Shown here piece by piece: positions 56,651 through 64,000 of a DNA stretch of 64,000 bases; within the stretch, counting starts at the first letter, position 1; every line of letters starts with the position of its first letter. Under the pieces are notes generated by a model. The model was given only the letters and a program-made list of their open reading frames with translations. It had not been told where the DNA came from and ran no database searches. This DNA is from CAYMZZ01 sp044463125. GTDB lineage: Bacteria > Bacteroidota > Bacteroidia > Chitinophagales > Chitinophagaceae. A program made the translations under genes and the position numbers. The DNA lies in contig JBIQMS010000010.1 in the NCBI GenBank assembly GCA_044463125.1, positions 1 to 64,000 on the forward strand, in the 5' to 3' direction.

Positions 56651-59347
56651 TCACTCCAACACTGGCCGCAACCATTTCTCCGCTTCTTCCAGGGTCCAGC
56701 CCTTTCTTTTGGCATAGTCTTCCAACTGATCGCGTTGAATTTTTCCAATGCCGAAGTACTGGCTTTTTGGATGACTGAAATACCATCCGCAAACGGAAGC
56801 GGCGGGATACATGGCCAGCGATTCGGTTAAGTGAATGCCCGTTGCTTCCTCTCCTCCCAGCAGCTCAAATAGTTTATACTTTTCCGTATGGTCGGGACAG
56901 GCGGGATAACCCGGTGCCGGACGAATACCGCTGTACTCTTCTTTAATCAGTTGTTCATTCGTGAGGGATTCTGCAGGTTGATATCCCCAGTATTCACGTC
57001 GCACTTTCTCATGCAGGTATTCGGCAAATGCTTCTGCCAACCGATCAGCGAGCGCCTGCAGGAGAATACGGTTATAGTCATCCAGTTCCTTCTCAAATCT
57101 TTTCAAATGCGGTTCAATACCTTTGATGGTAACGGAGAAGGCCCCAATATAGTCGGTGTTGTTACCGGCATCCGTAGGTTTGATGAAATCTGCGAGACTG
57201 AGGTTGGGCTGATCGGCCGCTTTCTTTATCTGCTGACGTAAGAATTCCAATTGAATTGGTTCCGCATCCGTTCTTTCCACCTCTACGGTATCGCTACCCG
57301 TGCGTGAGGCGGGCCAAAAGCCGGCAGCGCCCTGGGGTTCCAGCCATTTTTCCTGGATAATCTTGTCCAGCATATGGTTGGCATCATGATAGAGTTTAGT
57401 GGCTTCAACACCCACCTTCTCATCGCTCAGTATGGCTGGAAAGTTGCCATGCAGTTCCCAGGAAATAAAGAAAGGCTTCCAATCGATGTATTTTCGAATC
57501 TCCGCCAGGTCCACGTCTGCAAATACTTTCGCTCCCAAATAGGAAGGCTTTGTCGTTTGATGCTTTTCCCAGTCTCCCTTTACAGTATTGGCTGTAGCTA
57601 CTGCATAATTTAGATAGGTCTTAACGGGTTTCTTATTATCAAAATCGGTTTTCAATTTCACATACTCTTCCCGGGTCTTGCGCAGGAACTCTTCCTTTTG
57701 TTCATTGAGCAGGGAACCGGCCACGGTCACACTGCGGCTGGCATCCAGCACATGCACTACCCCCGGTTCGTATTGTGGCGCAATTTTTACGGCGGTATGT
57801 ATCCGTGATGTTGTAGCACCACCAATCAGCAGGGGTTGTTTCATACCACGACGCTGCATCTCCTGGGCCACATTCACCATCTCATCCAGCGAAGGCGTAA
57901 TCAAACCGCTCAAGCCGATGATATCGGCCTTCTCGCGCTCTGCTGTTTCCAGAATTTTGTCGGTGGGCACCATCACCCCCATATCCACGATATCATAGCC
58001 GTTACAACCCAGAACTACACCCACAATGTTTTTACCAATATCATGCACATCACCCTTTACAGTGGCCAGCAATATTTTCTTCACGTTGCCTTGCAACAAT
58101 TGTGGGTTGTTGAGCTTTTCCTGCTCAATATAGGGAGTGAGCCAAGCTACGGACCGCTTCATCACCCGGGCGCTTTTTACCACCTGCGGCAGAAACATTT
58201 TGCCTGCTCCAAAAAGATCGCCCACTACACCCATGCCATCCATCAGCGGGCCTTCAATTACGTCGAGGGGTTTGGGATATTTCAGGCGGGCTTCTTCTGT
58301 ATCCTCATCAATATAATCGGTGATGCCGTTGATGAGCGCATGCTTTAGCCGCTCCTCCACCGTGGCCTGACGCCAGGCATCATCTTTCTTCTCCACCTTA
58401 TCTTTTGCTTTTACAGTTTCCGCAAAAGCAATAAGTTTTTCGGTGGCTTCATTATTGTCGTTGTTCCGGTTCAGGATCACGTCTTCGCACAATTCACGAA
58501 GTTGGGGTTCTATTTCATCGTACACCACCAGTTGCCCCGCGTTCACGATGCCCATATTCAAACCGGCCCTGATGGCGTGGTAAAGAAATACGGCATGCAT
58601 GGCTTCCCTTACGGGTTCGTTACCTCTAAAGGAAAATGAGAGGTTGCTGACACCGCCACTCACGCCCACCAGCGGCATTTTTTCTTTGATGCGACGTGTG
58701 GCATTGATAAAATCAACACCATAGTTGTTATGCTCTTCGAGCCCGGTGGCTACTGCGAAAATATTCGGGTCGAAAATGATGTCCTGGGGATCAAATCCCA
58801 CATCTTCGGTCAGTATCTTATAAGCTCTTTCACAAATGGCTACTTTGCGGTCTTCCGTGTCGGCCTGGCCCTGCTCATCAAAAGCCATCACTACCACCGC
58901 GGCGCCAAAGCTTTGACAAATGATGGCCTGCTCAATGAATTTATCTTCACCTTCTTTCAGGGAGATGGAGTTCACGATGCATTTGCCCTGCACGCATTTT
59001 AGTCCGGCTTCAATAATTTCAAATTTCGATGAGTCGATCATTACGGGCACGCGGGCTATATCGGGTTCCGATTGCAGCAGGTTCAGGAAACGGGTCATGG
59101 CATCCACGCCATCCAGCATCGCGTCGTCCATATTCACGTCAATGATCTGGGCGCCATTCTCTACCTGCTGACGAGCCACACTCAGCGCTTCTTCAAACTT
59201 GTTTTCGCGGATTAGTCTGGCGAATTTTTTGGAACCGGTTACATTGGTGCGCTCGCCGATGTTTACAAAGTTGGTTTCAGGACGGATAACCAGGGGCTCC
59301 AGCCCGGCAAGGCGCATGTAAGGATTTATCTGTACGGGTTCGTTCAT
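56651..59347 (-). CDS. metH: Methionine synthase, folate/cobalamin/reactivation part (split MetH)
   Basis: 898 residues from ATG 59347. In order: pterin-binding domain (NFVNIGERTNVTGSKKFARLI, VMIDSSKFEIIEAGLKCVQGK); cobalamin cap and B12 domain with DVHDIGKNIVGVVLGCNGYDIVDMGV (the DxHxxG Co ligand); SAM-binding reactivation domain (EYWGYQPAESLTNEQLIKEEYSGIRPAPGYPACPDH). It lacks the homocysteine domain, which is the preceding gene 37 bp upstream. Together they make a complete MetH. The extra N-terminal 19 codons of the frame overlap that spacer and are not used. Confidence 0.96.
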   Translation of the reverse strand: MNEPVQINPYMRLAGLEPLVIRPETNFVNIGERTNVTGSKKFARLIRENKFEEALSVARQQVENGAQIIDVNMDDAMLDGVDAMTRFLNLLQSEPDIARVPVMIDSSKFEIIEAGLKCVQGKCIVNSISLKEGEDKFIEQAIICQSFGAAVVVMAFDEQGQADTEDRKVAICERAYKILTEDVGFDPQDIIFDPNIFAVATGLEEHNNYGVDFINATRRIKEKMPLVGVSGGVSNLSFSFRGNEPVREAMHAVFLYHAIRAGLNMGIVNAGQLVVYDEIEPQLRELCEDVILNRNNDNNEATEKLIAFAETVKAKDKVEKKDDAWRQATVEERLKHALINGITDYIDEDTEEARLKYPKPLDVIEGPLMDGMGVVGDLFGAGKMFLPQVVKSARVMKRSVAWLTPYIEQEKLNNPQLLQGNVKKILLATVKGDVHDIGKNIVGVVLGCNGYDIVDMGVMVPTDKILETAEREKADIIGLSGLITPSLDEMVNVAQEMQRRGMKQPLLIGGATTSRIHTAVKIAPQYEPGVVHVLDASRSVTVAGSLLNEQKEEFLRKTREEYVKLKTDFDNKKPVKTYLNYAVATANTVKGDWEKHQTTKPSYLGAKVFADVDLAEIRKYIDWKPFFISWELHGNFPAILSDEKVGVEATKLYHDANHMLDKIIQEKWLEPQGAAGFWPASRTGSDTVEVERTDAEPIQLEFLRQQIKKAADQPNLSLADFIKPTDAGNNTDYIGAFSVTIKGIEPHLKRFEKELDDYNRILLQALADRLAEAFAEYLHEKVRREYWGYQPAESLTNEQLIKEEYSGIRPAPGYPACPDHTEKYKLFELLGGEEATGIHLTESLAMYPAASVCGWYFSHPKSQYFGIGKIQRDQLEDYAKRKGWTLEEAEKWLRPVLE

Positions 59348-59384
59348 GTTCTCACAAATTATAGCTAATGATAGTGGATGAATG

Positions 59385-60380
59385 TTAAATGCTGTGTGCA
59401 ACAACGGGCAGTGGTCGCGGTTCCATATTCTTCACTTGTTGCGCTATATGTCGGATATGATCGGGTGTGGTGCCGCAGCAGCCACCTACAATGTTCACAT
59501 AACCTTCCCGTGCCCAATCCTCCAGATAGTGGGCGGTATCTTCAGGCTTTTCGTCATACTCACCCATGGCATTGGGTAAACCTGCATTGGGGTAGGCCGA
59601 TACATAACAATTGGCCAGTCGGGATAGCTCCACAATATGGGGTCGCATTTCTTTGGCGCCGAGTGCGCAGTTGAGTCCAACGCTAAGTGGACGCGCATGT
59701 TGTACGGATGTATAGAAAGCTTCCAGGGTTTGCCCGCTCAAAGTCCGGCCCGATGCGTCGGTGATCGTACCACTGATCATGATGGGAAGCTGTGGCTTCT
59801 TGTTGTCACGAAAATATTTCTTGATGGCGAAGATGGCTGCCTTGGCATTGAGGGTATCGAATATGGTTTCTACCAACAGAATATCGGCACCTCCATCACT
59901 CAAACCCTTCACCTGCTCATAATAAGCCTCTACCGCTTCATCAAAGCTAAGGGCTCGATAGCCGGGATTGTTTACATCCGGTGATAAGGATAGCGTTTTG
60001 TTAAGCGGACCTATTGCTCCGGCTACCCAAGCCTGTCTTCCCGATTGCAGAATGGCTTCCCGTGCGCAACGCACAGCGGCCACATTCAGCTCGTAGGCCA
60101 GAGACTGCATATTGTAATCGGCCATGGCTATGGAAGTACTGCTGAAAGTATTGGTTTCAATAATGTCGGCACCGGCATCCAGGTATTCTTTATGAATTGC
60201 TGTAATGATGGCCGGCTGGGTAATATTGAGGAGATCATTATTACCCTTCAGGTCGCTGGGCCAGTCTTTAAACCGCTCACCGCGATAATCAGCTTCCTGC
60301 AATTTGTAACGCTGAATCATGGTGCCCATGGCGCCATCGATAATCAGGATGCGCTTTTCCAGTTCTTTCCGAATATCCAT
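59385..60380 (-). CDS. metH: Homocysteine S-methyltransferase subunit (split MetH, N-terminal part)
   Basis: 331 residues from ATG 60380. RILIIDGAMGTMIQRYKL, GANDDL-type NTFSSTSIAMADY, SVGLNCALGAKEMRPH and GGCCGTTPDHI with the zinc Cys residues define the Hcy-binding barrel. It receives the methyl group from the cobalamin of the next gene product to give methionine. Its 150-nt leader has alternative stems. A further 14 codons in the frame are not conserved. Confidence 0.95.
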   Translation of the reverse strand: MDIRKELEKRILIIDGAMGTMIQRYKLQEADYRGERFKDWPSDLKGNNDLLNITQPAIITAIHKEYLDAGADIIETNTFSSTSIAMADYNMQSLAYELNVAAVRCAREAILQSGRQAWVAGAIGPLNKTLSLSPDVNNPGYRALSFDEAVEAYYEQVKGLSDGGADILLVETIFDTLNAKAAIFAIKKYFRDNKKPQLPIMISGTITDASGRTLSGQTLEAFYTSVQHARPLSVGLNCALGAKEMRPHIVELSRLANCYVSAYPNAGLPNAMGEYDEKPEDTAHYLEDWAREGYVNIVGGCCGTTPDHIRHIAQQVKNMEPRPLPVVAHSI

Positions 60381-60434
60381 GCATGAAAAATTTAGGGCAG
60401 GCAAAAAGGCATTGCGTGGCAAGGGAGCTGGTCA

Positions 60435-60543
60435 AACTAATAAACGCTGGAAAATTCCGTGTGGAGCTTTTTTAGACGTTTATTAGTTCTGTTATTTAAC
60501 CAGGCCGAACAATAAACAAATCCGCCTGCGAAATGCGAAGATA
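60435..60543 (-). promoter_or_regulatory. metH promoter and leader with two mutually exclusive stems
   Basis: Minus strand: -7 element TATCTTCG (60543-60536), then segment A GTTTATTGTTC (60517-60507), segment B GAACTAATAAACG (60489-60477) and segment C CGTTTATTAGTT (60446-60435). B pairs with C over 12 bp without mismatch, or with A over 11 bp with one bulge, but not with both. An outer CTGGT / ACCAG pair may close the B-C form. No U-run follows, so any control would be on translation. It does not match a riboswitch I can name. Confidence 0.55.
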
Positions 60544-60823
60544 AGAAAGTTGGAAGTTATAAGTTGTAAGTTTTAAGTGGGGAGCAGGAAGTAGGGAGTA
60601 GGAAGTAGGAAGTAGGAAGTAGGGAGTTGGAGTAGGTACGAGCAAATAATTAGCGACTGAAGTTTATAAATAATGATTGTATAAAATCTTTTACATTGAT
60701 TATCAATAATATAGATTCTATTGCCTGCTTACCAGGAAATTAGCAAATCAACAAACCTGCAATCTATCTTCTTCCTGGCACTTAAAACTCATGACTCAAA
60801 ACTTACAACTTAAAACTTAAAAC
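60544..60823. repeat. Gene-free stretch with word repeats
   Basis: GTTATAAGTTGTAAGTTTTAAG (60555-60577) is mirrored by CTTACAACTTAAAACTTAAAAC (60800-60823). A run of GTAGGAAGTAGGAAGTAGGG words occupies 60584-60630. The AT-rich middle shows no reading frame. Confidence 0.7.
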
Positions 60824-61288
60824 TCAGAACTCCCCAAACATTTCCTCCACCTTCTTCTTCCGGTACTCAAATATTCCGGCCAGTTGCTTTTTTACGAAGA
60901 GGGCGTTTGCCATATCGCCCAGCCACCAGAGCGGGAGTTTGTAGTGCACGATATCGGTCATTTCAACCCCGCCTTCTATTGCTTTGAAGTGGTGCTGATG
61001 GTGCCAGAGGCTGTAGGGGCCGAAGCGCTGTTCATCTACAAAAAAGCGCTCTTCCTGTACATGCGTAATCTCCGTCATCCAATAAAGTGGAATCCCCAGC
61101 ACCGGCGTTACTTTGTACTCGATAATTTGCCCGGGATACATTTTATCGCCGTGATGCTGCGATATTATGGTAAACCCCATGTAAGGGGGCGTGATGGTTT
61201 GTAAATTTGCAGGACTGGAAAAAAAATCCCAGGCCTGGGCCAGGCTCACCGGCATACGCTGCACTGTCTTGATAGAATAAACGGCCAT
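60824..61288 (-). CDS. SRPBCC family protein
   Basis: 154 residues of the START/Bet v1-like fold: MPVSLAQAWDFFSSPANLQTITPPYMGF, PGQIIEYKVTPVLGIPLYWMTEI, FVDEQRFGPYSLWHHQHHF and a C-terminal helix ending in KKVEEMFGEF. Matches the cell-division-inhibitor-annotated SRPBCC group, which probably binds a hydrophobic ligand. Divergent from the helicase gene, 59 bp apart. Confidence 0.9.
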   Translation of the reverse strand: MAVYSIKTVQRMPVSLAQAWDFFSSPANLQTITPPYMGFTIISQHHGDKMYPGQIIEYKVTPVLGIPLYWMTEITHVQEERFFVDEQRFGPYSLWHHQHHFKAIEGGVEMTDIVHYKLPLWWLGDMANALFVKKQLAGIFEYRKKKVEEMFGEF

Positions 61289-61347
61289 TGCATTAATTCA
61301 TTTAACTTGTACAAAAACTAAGAATCTGCCTAAAAGGTTCACCAAAC

Positions 61348-64000
61348 ATGTCGATCAGTAAAGAAAAGCTCGAAAACAAGTTCAGAGAAGAATATGAAAG
61401 GCTGAATGAGCCCCAACGCCGGGCCGTGAATACCCTCGAAGGCCCCGTGATGGTGATTGCGGGCCCGGGAACGGGTAAAACCCAGATCCTTGCCAGCCGG
61501 ATTGGGAAGATCCTTTTGGAAACCGATGCCCTGCCGGAGAATATTCTCTGCCTTACCTATACCGATGCGGGCGTGGTAGCCATGCGCAAACGGCTGCTAC
61601 AGTTTATTGGCCCCGATGCTTATAAAGTGAACCTCTACACTTTTCATGCATTCTGCAATGATGTAATCCAGGATAATCTTTCCTATTTCGAAAAGACCAT
61701 CCTGGAGCCCATTTCGGAACTGGAGAAAATTCAGTTGTATAAGGACCTGATCGATGCCTTCCCAAAAAATCACCCCCTGAAGCGTTACCGGGGCGATGTG
61801 TATTATGAAATCAACAACCTGCAATCGTTGTTTAGCGCCATGAAAAGGGAGGGATGGACACCCGCCTTTCTCGAAGAAAAAATTGACGCTTATATCGCCG
61901 ACCTGCCCAACCGCGATGAATACGTAGCGAAAAGGGCCGTAAAAGAGTTCAAAAAAGGCGACCTCCGCACCGATAAAATTGCGGACGAAACCGAAAAAAT
62001 GGAAAGGTTGCGCGCCGCCGTTCGCGAATTTGATCATTACCAGGAACTGATGCGCCGACACAATCGCTACGATTTTGATGACATGATCAACTGGGTGATT
62101 CGTGCCTTTGAGGAGAACCCCTCCCTGCTGGCCGATTACCAGGAAAAGTTTTTGTATATACTGGTGGATGAATACCAGGATACCAGCGGTACCCAAAACA
62201 GGCTGGTAGACCTGTTGATCAGCTATTGGGAAAAACCCAATGTGTTTGTGGTGGGCGATGATGACCAGAGCATCTACCGTTTCCAGGGCGCCAACGTGGA
62301 AAATATGCTGGGCTTTGCGCGGCGCTACGAAAGAGACCTGGAAAAGGTTGTTTTAACCGACAACTATCGAAGTACGCAGCCTATTCTTGATATTTCCATG
62401 TCGCTGATCAACCGTAACGAGGAGCGCCTGGTAAAGCAGATCAGTGGATTGAGCAAGGAATTGCAGGCAGCCAATGGGCATATCCGGCATCTTACGCATG
62501 CGCCACAGCTTCGCGAATACGAATCGCAGCACCAGGAAATGATCGGCATTACCCGCCAGGTGCAGCAATTGCTCGCCCAGGGCATCGCGCCCGGGGCGAT
62601 TGGAATCATTTTTAAGGAGAATAAGTATGGGGAAGAGCTGACTAATTATTTTCAGAAACTCAAGATTCCCGTTTATAGCAAGCGGCAGGCCGATATATTG
62701 CAGCAAGCCCAGATACGCAAACTCATGCTTCTGCTGCGCTACCTTGCCAACGAACATGACCGGAGCTTTGGTGGCGATGAACAGCTTTTCGAGTTATTGC
62801 ACCACGACTGGTGGGGAATTCCGCCGATTGATATCGCCAAACTTTCCGTGGAAGCGGCCGAGCTGCGCTACGGCGGAAAAAAAATGAGCCTCCGCGAATT
62901 GTTGATACAAAAATCCGCTGCACCCGATAAGGATTTGTTTACCGCCACCCTTCACCCGGGTATGAAGCAGGCCAGCGCTATTCTGGAAGCACTGATAGCC
63001 GACGTGCCCAATCTGACCCTGCAACAACTGGTTGAAAAATGCATACGGGATACTGGTTTGCTACAGCGTCTGATGGCTATGCCCGATAAGCACTGGCAAT
63101 TGCAGGTACTCACCGGCTTTTTCGATTTTGTAAAAGAATCCACACAGCGAGAGAAGCAAATGGGTCTGGCGGAATTTGTAGGCGTACTCGACCTGATGCT
63201 GAAAGAAGGAATCCGATTGCCACTTACCCAGGTGAATGGCAACGACAAGGGCGTGAACCTGCTCACCGCGCACGGTAGCAAGGGTCTTGAATTTGAATAT
63301 GTGTTCTTTGCAGGTTGTAATGCCGGATTTTGGGAAAAGAAAAGAAAGCCCGGCGGTGGTTATTCGCTCCCTGATACATTGTTTGATACAACAACGGCGC
63401 ATCGCGATGAGGAAGAATTGCGTCGGCTTTTTTATGTGGCCGTCACCCGGGCCGAGCAACATCTCTATATTTCCTACAGCCGCTTTCGCAGTGATGGCAA
63501 GGAAATGGAGCCTTCCATGTTCATAGCCGAGATACAGGACAGCCATGCCCTGCCGGTAGAGAAGATGCTGATAGATGAAACGGTGCTGCACGAATTCCAA
63601 TCGCTGCAGTTTACCGAAGGGGAACCACCCAAAGTGGAAGAACTGGAAGAATCTTTTGTGGCGCCCTTGCTGGAAAAATTTGTGATGAACGTAACGGCGC
63701 TGAATAATTATCTCAAATGTCCGCTGGAGTTTTATTACCGCAACCTGGTACGGATTCCTTCTCCCAAAAATGAAGCCATTGAATTTGGTTCAGCCGTACA
63801 CCATGCATTGGAAAAATTGTTTAGCAAAATGCAGCAAAGCGGCAATGAAAGATTCCCTTCTCTCACCGAGTTTGTGGATGACTTCGCCTATTATATGAAT
63901 AAGCATCGGGAGAGTTTTACGGCGGAACAATTTGCGCGCCGTATGGAATATGGCCGGGAGGTTTTGCGCAATTATTATGAAAAGTATATCGACAGTTTCA
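61348..64000 (+). CDS. UvrD/PcrA-type helicase with C-terminal PD-(D/E)XK-like region, truncated by the window
   Basis: At least 884 residues from ATG 61348, open at the window end. Walker A AGPGTGKTQ (about 38-46), LVDEYQDTSGTQ (motif II), VGDDDQSIYRFQGA (motif III), TDNYRSTQPILD (IV), LTAHGSKGLEFEYVFFAG (V) and RRLFYVAVTRAEQHLYIS (VI). After about residue 770, VTALNNYLKCPLEFYYRNLVR and FGSAVHHALEKLF begin an AddB/RecB-type nuclease-like domain. This suggests end-processing or recombination repair. The nuclease active site would lie beyond the window. Confidence 0.93.
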   Translation, partial: MSISKEKLENKFREEYERLNEPQRRAVNTLEGPVMVIAGPGTGKTQILASRIGKILLETDALPENILCLTYTDAGVVAMRKRLLQFIGPDAYKVNLYTFHAFCNDVIQDNLSYFEKTILEPISELEKIQLYKDLIDAFPKNHPLKRYRGDVYYEINNLQSLFSAMKREGWTPAFLEEKIDAYIADLPNRDEYVAKRAVKEFKKGDLRTDKIADETEKMERLRAAVREFDHYQELMRRHNRYDFDDMINWVIRAFEENPSLLADYQEKFLYILVDEYQDTSGTQNRLVDLLISYWEKPNVFVVGDDDQSIYRFQGANVENMLGFARRYERDLEKVVLTDNYRSTQPILDISMSLINRNEERLVKQISGLSKELQAANGHIRHLTHAPQLREYESQHQEMIGITRQVQQLLAQGIAPGAIGIIFKENKYGEELTNYFQKLKIPVYSKRQADILQQAQIRKLMLLLRYLANEHDRSFGGDEQLFELLHHDWWGIPPIDIAKLSVEAAELRYGGKKMSLRELLIQKSAAPDKDLFTATLHPGMKQASAILEALIADVPNLTLQQLVEKCIRDTGLLQRLMAMPDKHWQLQVLTGFFDFVKESTQREKQMGLAEFVGVLDLMLKEGIRLPLTQVNGNDKGVNLLTAHGSKGLEFEYVFFAGCNAGFWEKKRKPGGGYSLPDTLFDTTTAHRDEEELRRLFYVAVTRAEQHLYISYSRFRSDGKEMEPSMFIAEIQDSHALPVEKMLIDETVLHEFQSLQFTEGEPPKVEELEESFVAPLLEKFVMNVTALNNYLKCPLEFYYRNLVRIPSPKNEAIEFGSAVHHALEKLFSKMQQSGNERFPSLTEFVDDFAYYMNKHRESFTAEQFARRMEYGREVLRNYYEKYIDSF

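Noticed and set aside
1..64000. tRNA, rRNA, prophage, insertion sequence or integrase genes
   Set aside because: Looked for cloverleaf-type sequence and transposase or integrase motifs in all gaps and frames and saw none.

Overview
The window reads as chromosomal DNA of a Bacteroidota species, most likely of the Chitinophagaceae type (inference). The signs are promoter -7 elements of the form TAnnTTTG a short way upstream of many starts, near absence of Shine-Dalgarno sequences, SusC-like TonB receptors with a carboxypeptidase-regulatory plug extension, a type IX secretion C-terminal sorting domain, LytTR/LytS signalling, a split transketolase and a split MetH. I see no rRNA, tRNA, CRISPR array, insertion sequence or prophage. 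Almost every gap is filled by short-word repeats (ACGTATTACGT, TTTAGGGTTTAAGG, TTGAATCGTTGAA, CGTGAATCGTGAG, AAGTTTTAAGTT, GTAGGAAGTAGG). They are usually arranged as inverted halves that could fold into long hairpins.

Layout. 0.2-7.3 kb (minus strand): a metallo-beta-lactamase-fold hydrolase; an ECF sigma / anti-sigma / small exported protein operon; the C-terminal half of transketolase; galE; a PiT phosphate permease with its DUF47 partner. 7.5-22 kb: the most interesting part. Four promoters carry arrays of a TTAAC/GTAAC-like 5-mer repeated in an exact 11-bp register. Each array ends 15 bp (start to start) upstream of a -7 element. They drive (i) a TonB receptor plus beta-helix-like lipoprotein, (ii) an orphan small RNA of about 100 nt with its own terminator, (iii) a PlcP-like metallophosphoesterase plus glycosyltransferase operon, as in phosphate-saving membrane lipid remodelling, and (iv) an alkaline-phosphatase-superfamily enzyme. 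A PhoB/PhoR-like two-component system lies at 20.1-22.0 kb. The 11-bp-spaced TTAAC boxes are typical of PhoB/PhoP-class regulators, so I infer a compact, partly undescribed phosphate-starvation regulon.

22-32 kb: a large exported protein with a possible His/Cys (caspase-like) dyad, an ABC exporter, and F-type ATP synthase genes atpB-E-F-H-A without atpG. 32-42 kb: a T9SS-sorted protein, a second TonB receptor, a four-gene membrane-protein/winged-helix operon, an ABC-2 transporter with a LolA-like protein, and a HigA antitoxin with a shortened HigB. 42-49 kb: translation genes rplM-rpsI-rpsB-tsf, then pyrH, a membrane-anchored coiled-coil protein, pdxH, a 37-codon bTHX ribosomal protein gene, and hup. 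49-64 kb: DUF4286, exonuclease III, LOG, SemiSWEET, HAD, a LytTR/LytS pair, DUF5694, an RDD protein bracketed by inverted copies of a 190-200-bp repeat, split metH with a leader that has two mutually exclusive stems, an SRPBCC protein, and the start of a UvrD-type helicase with a C-terminal PD-(D/E)XK-like region running off the end.
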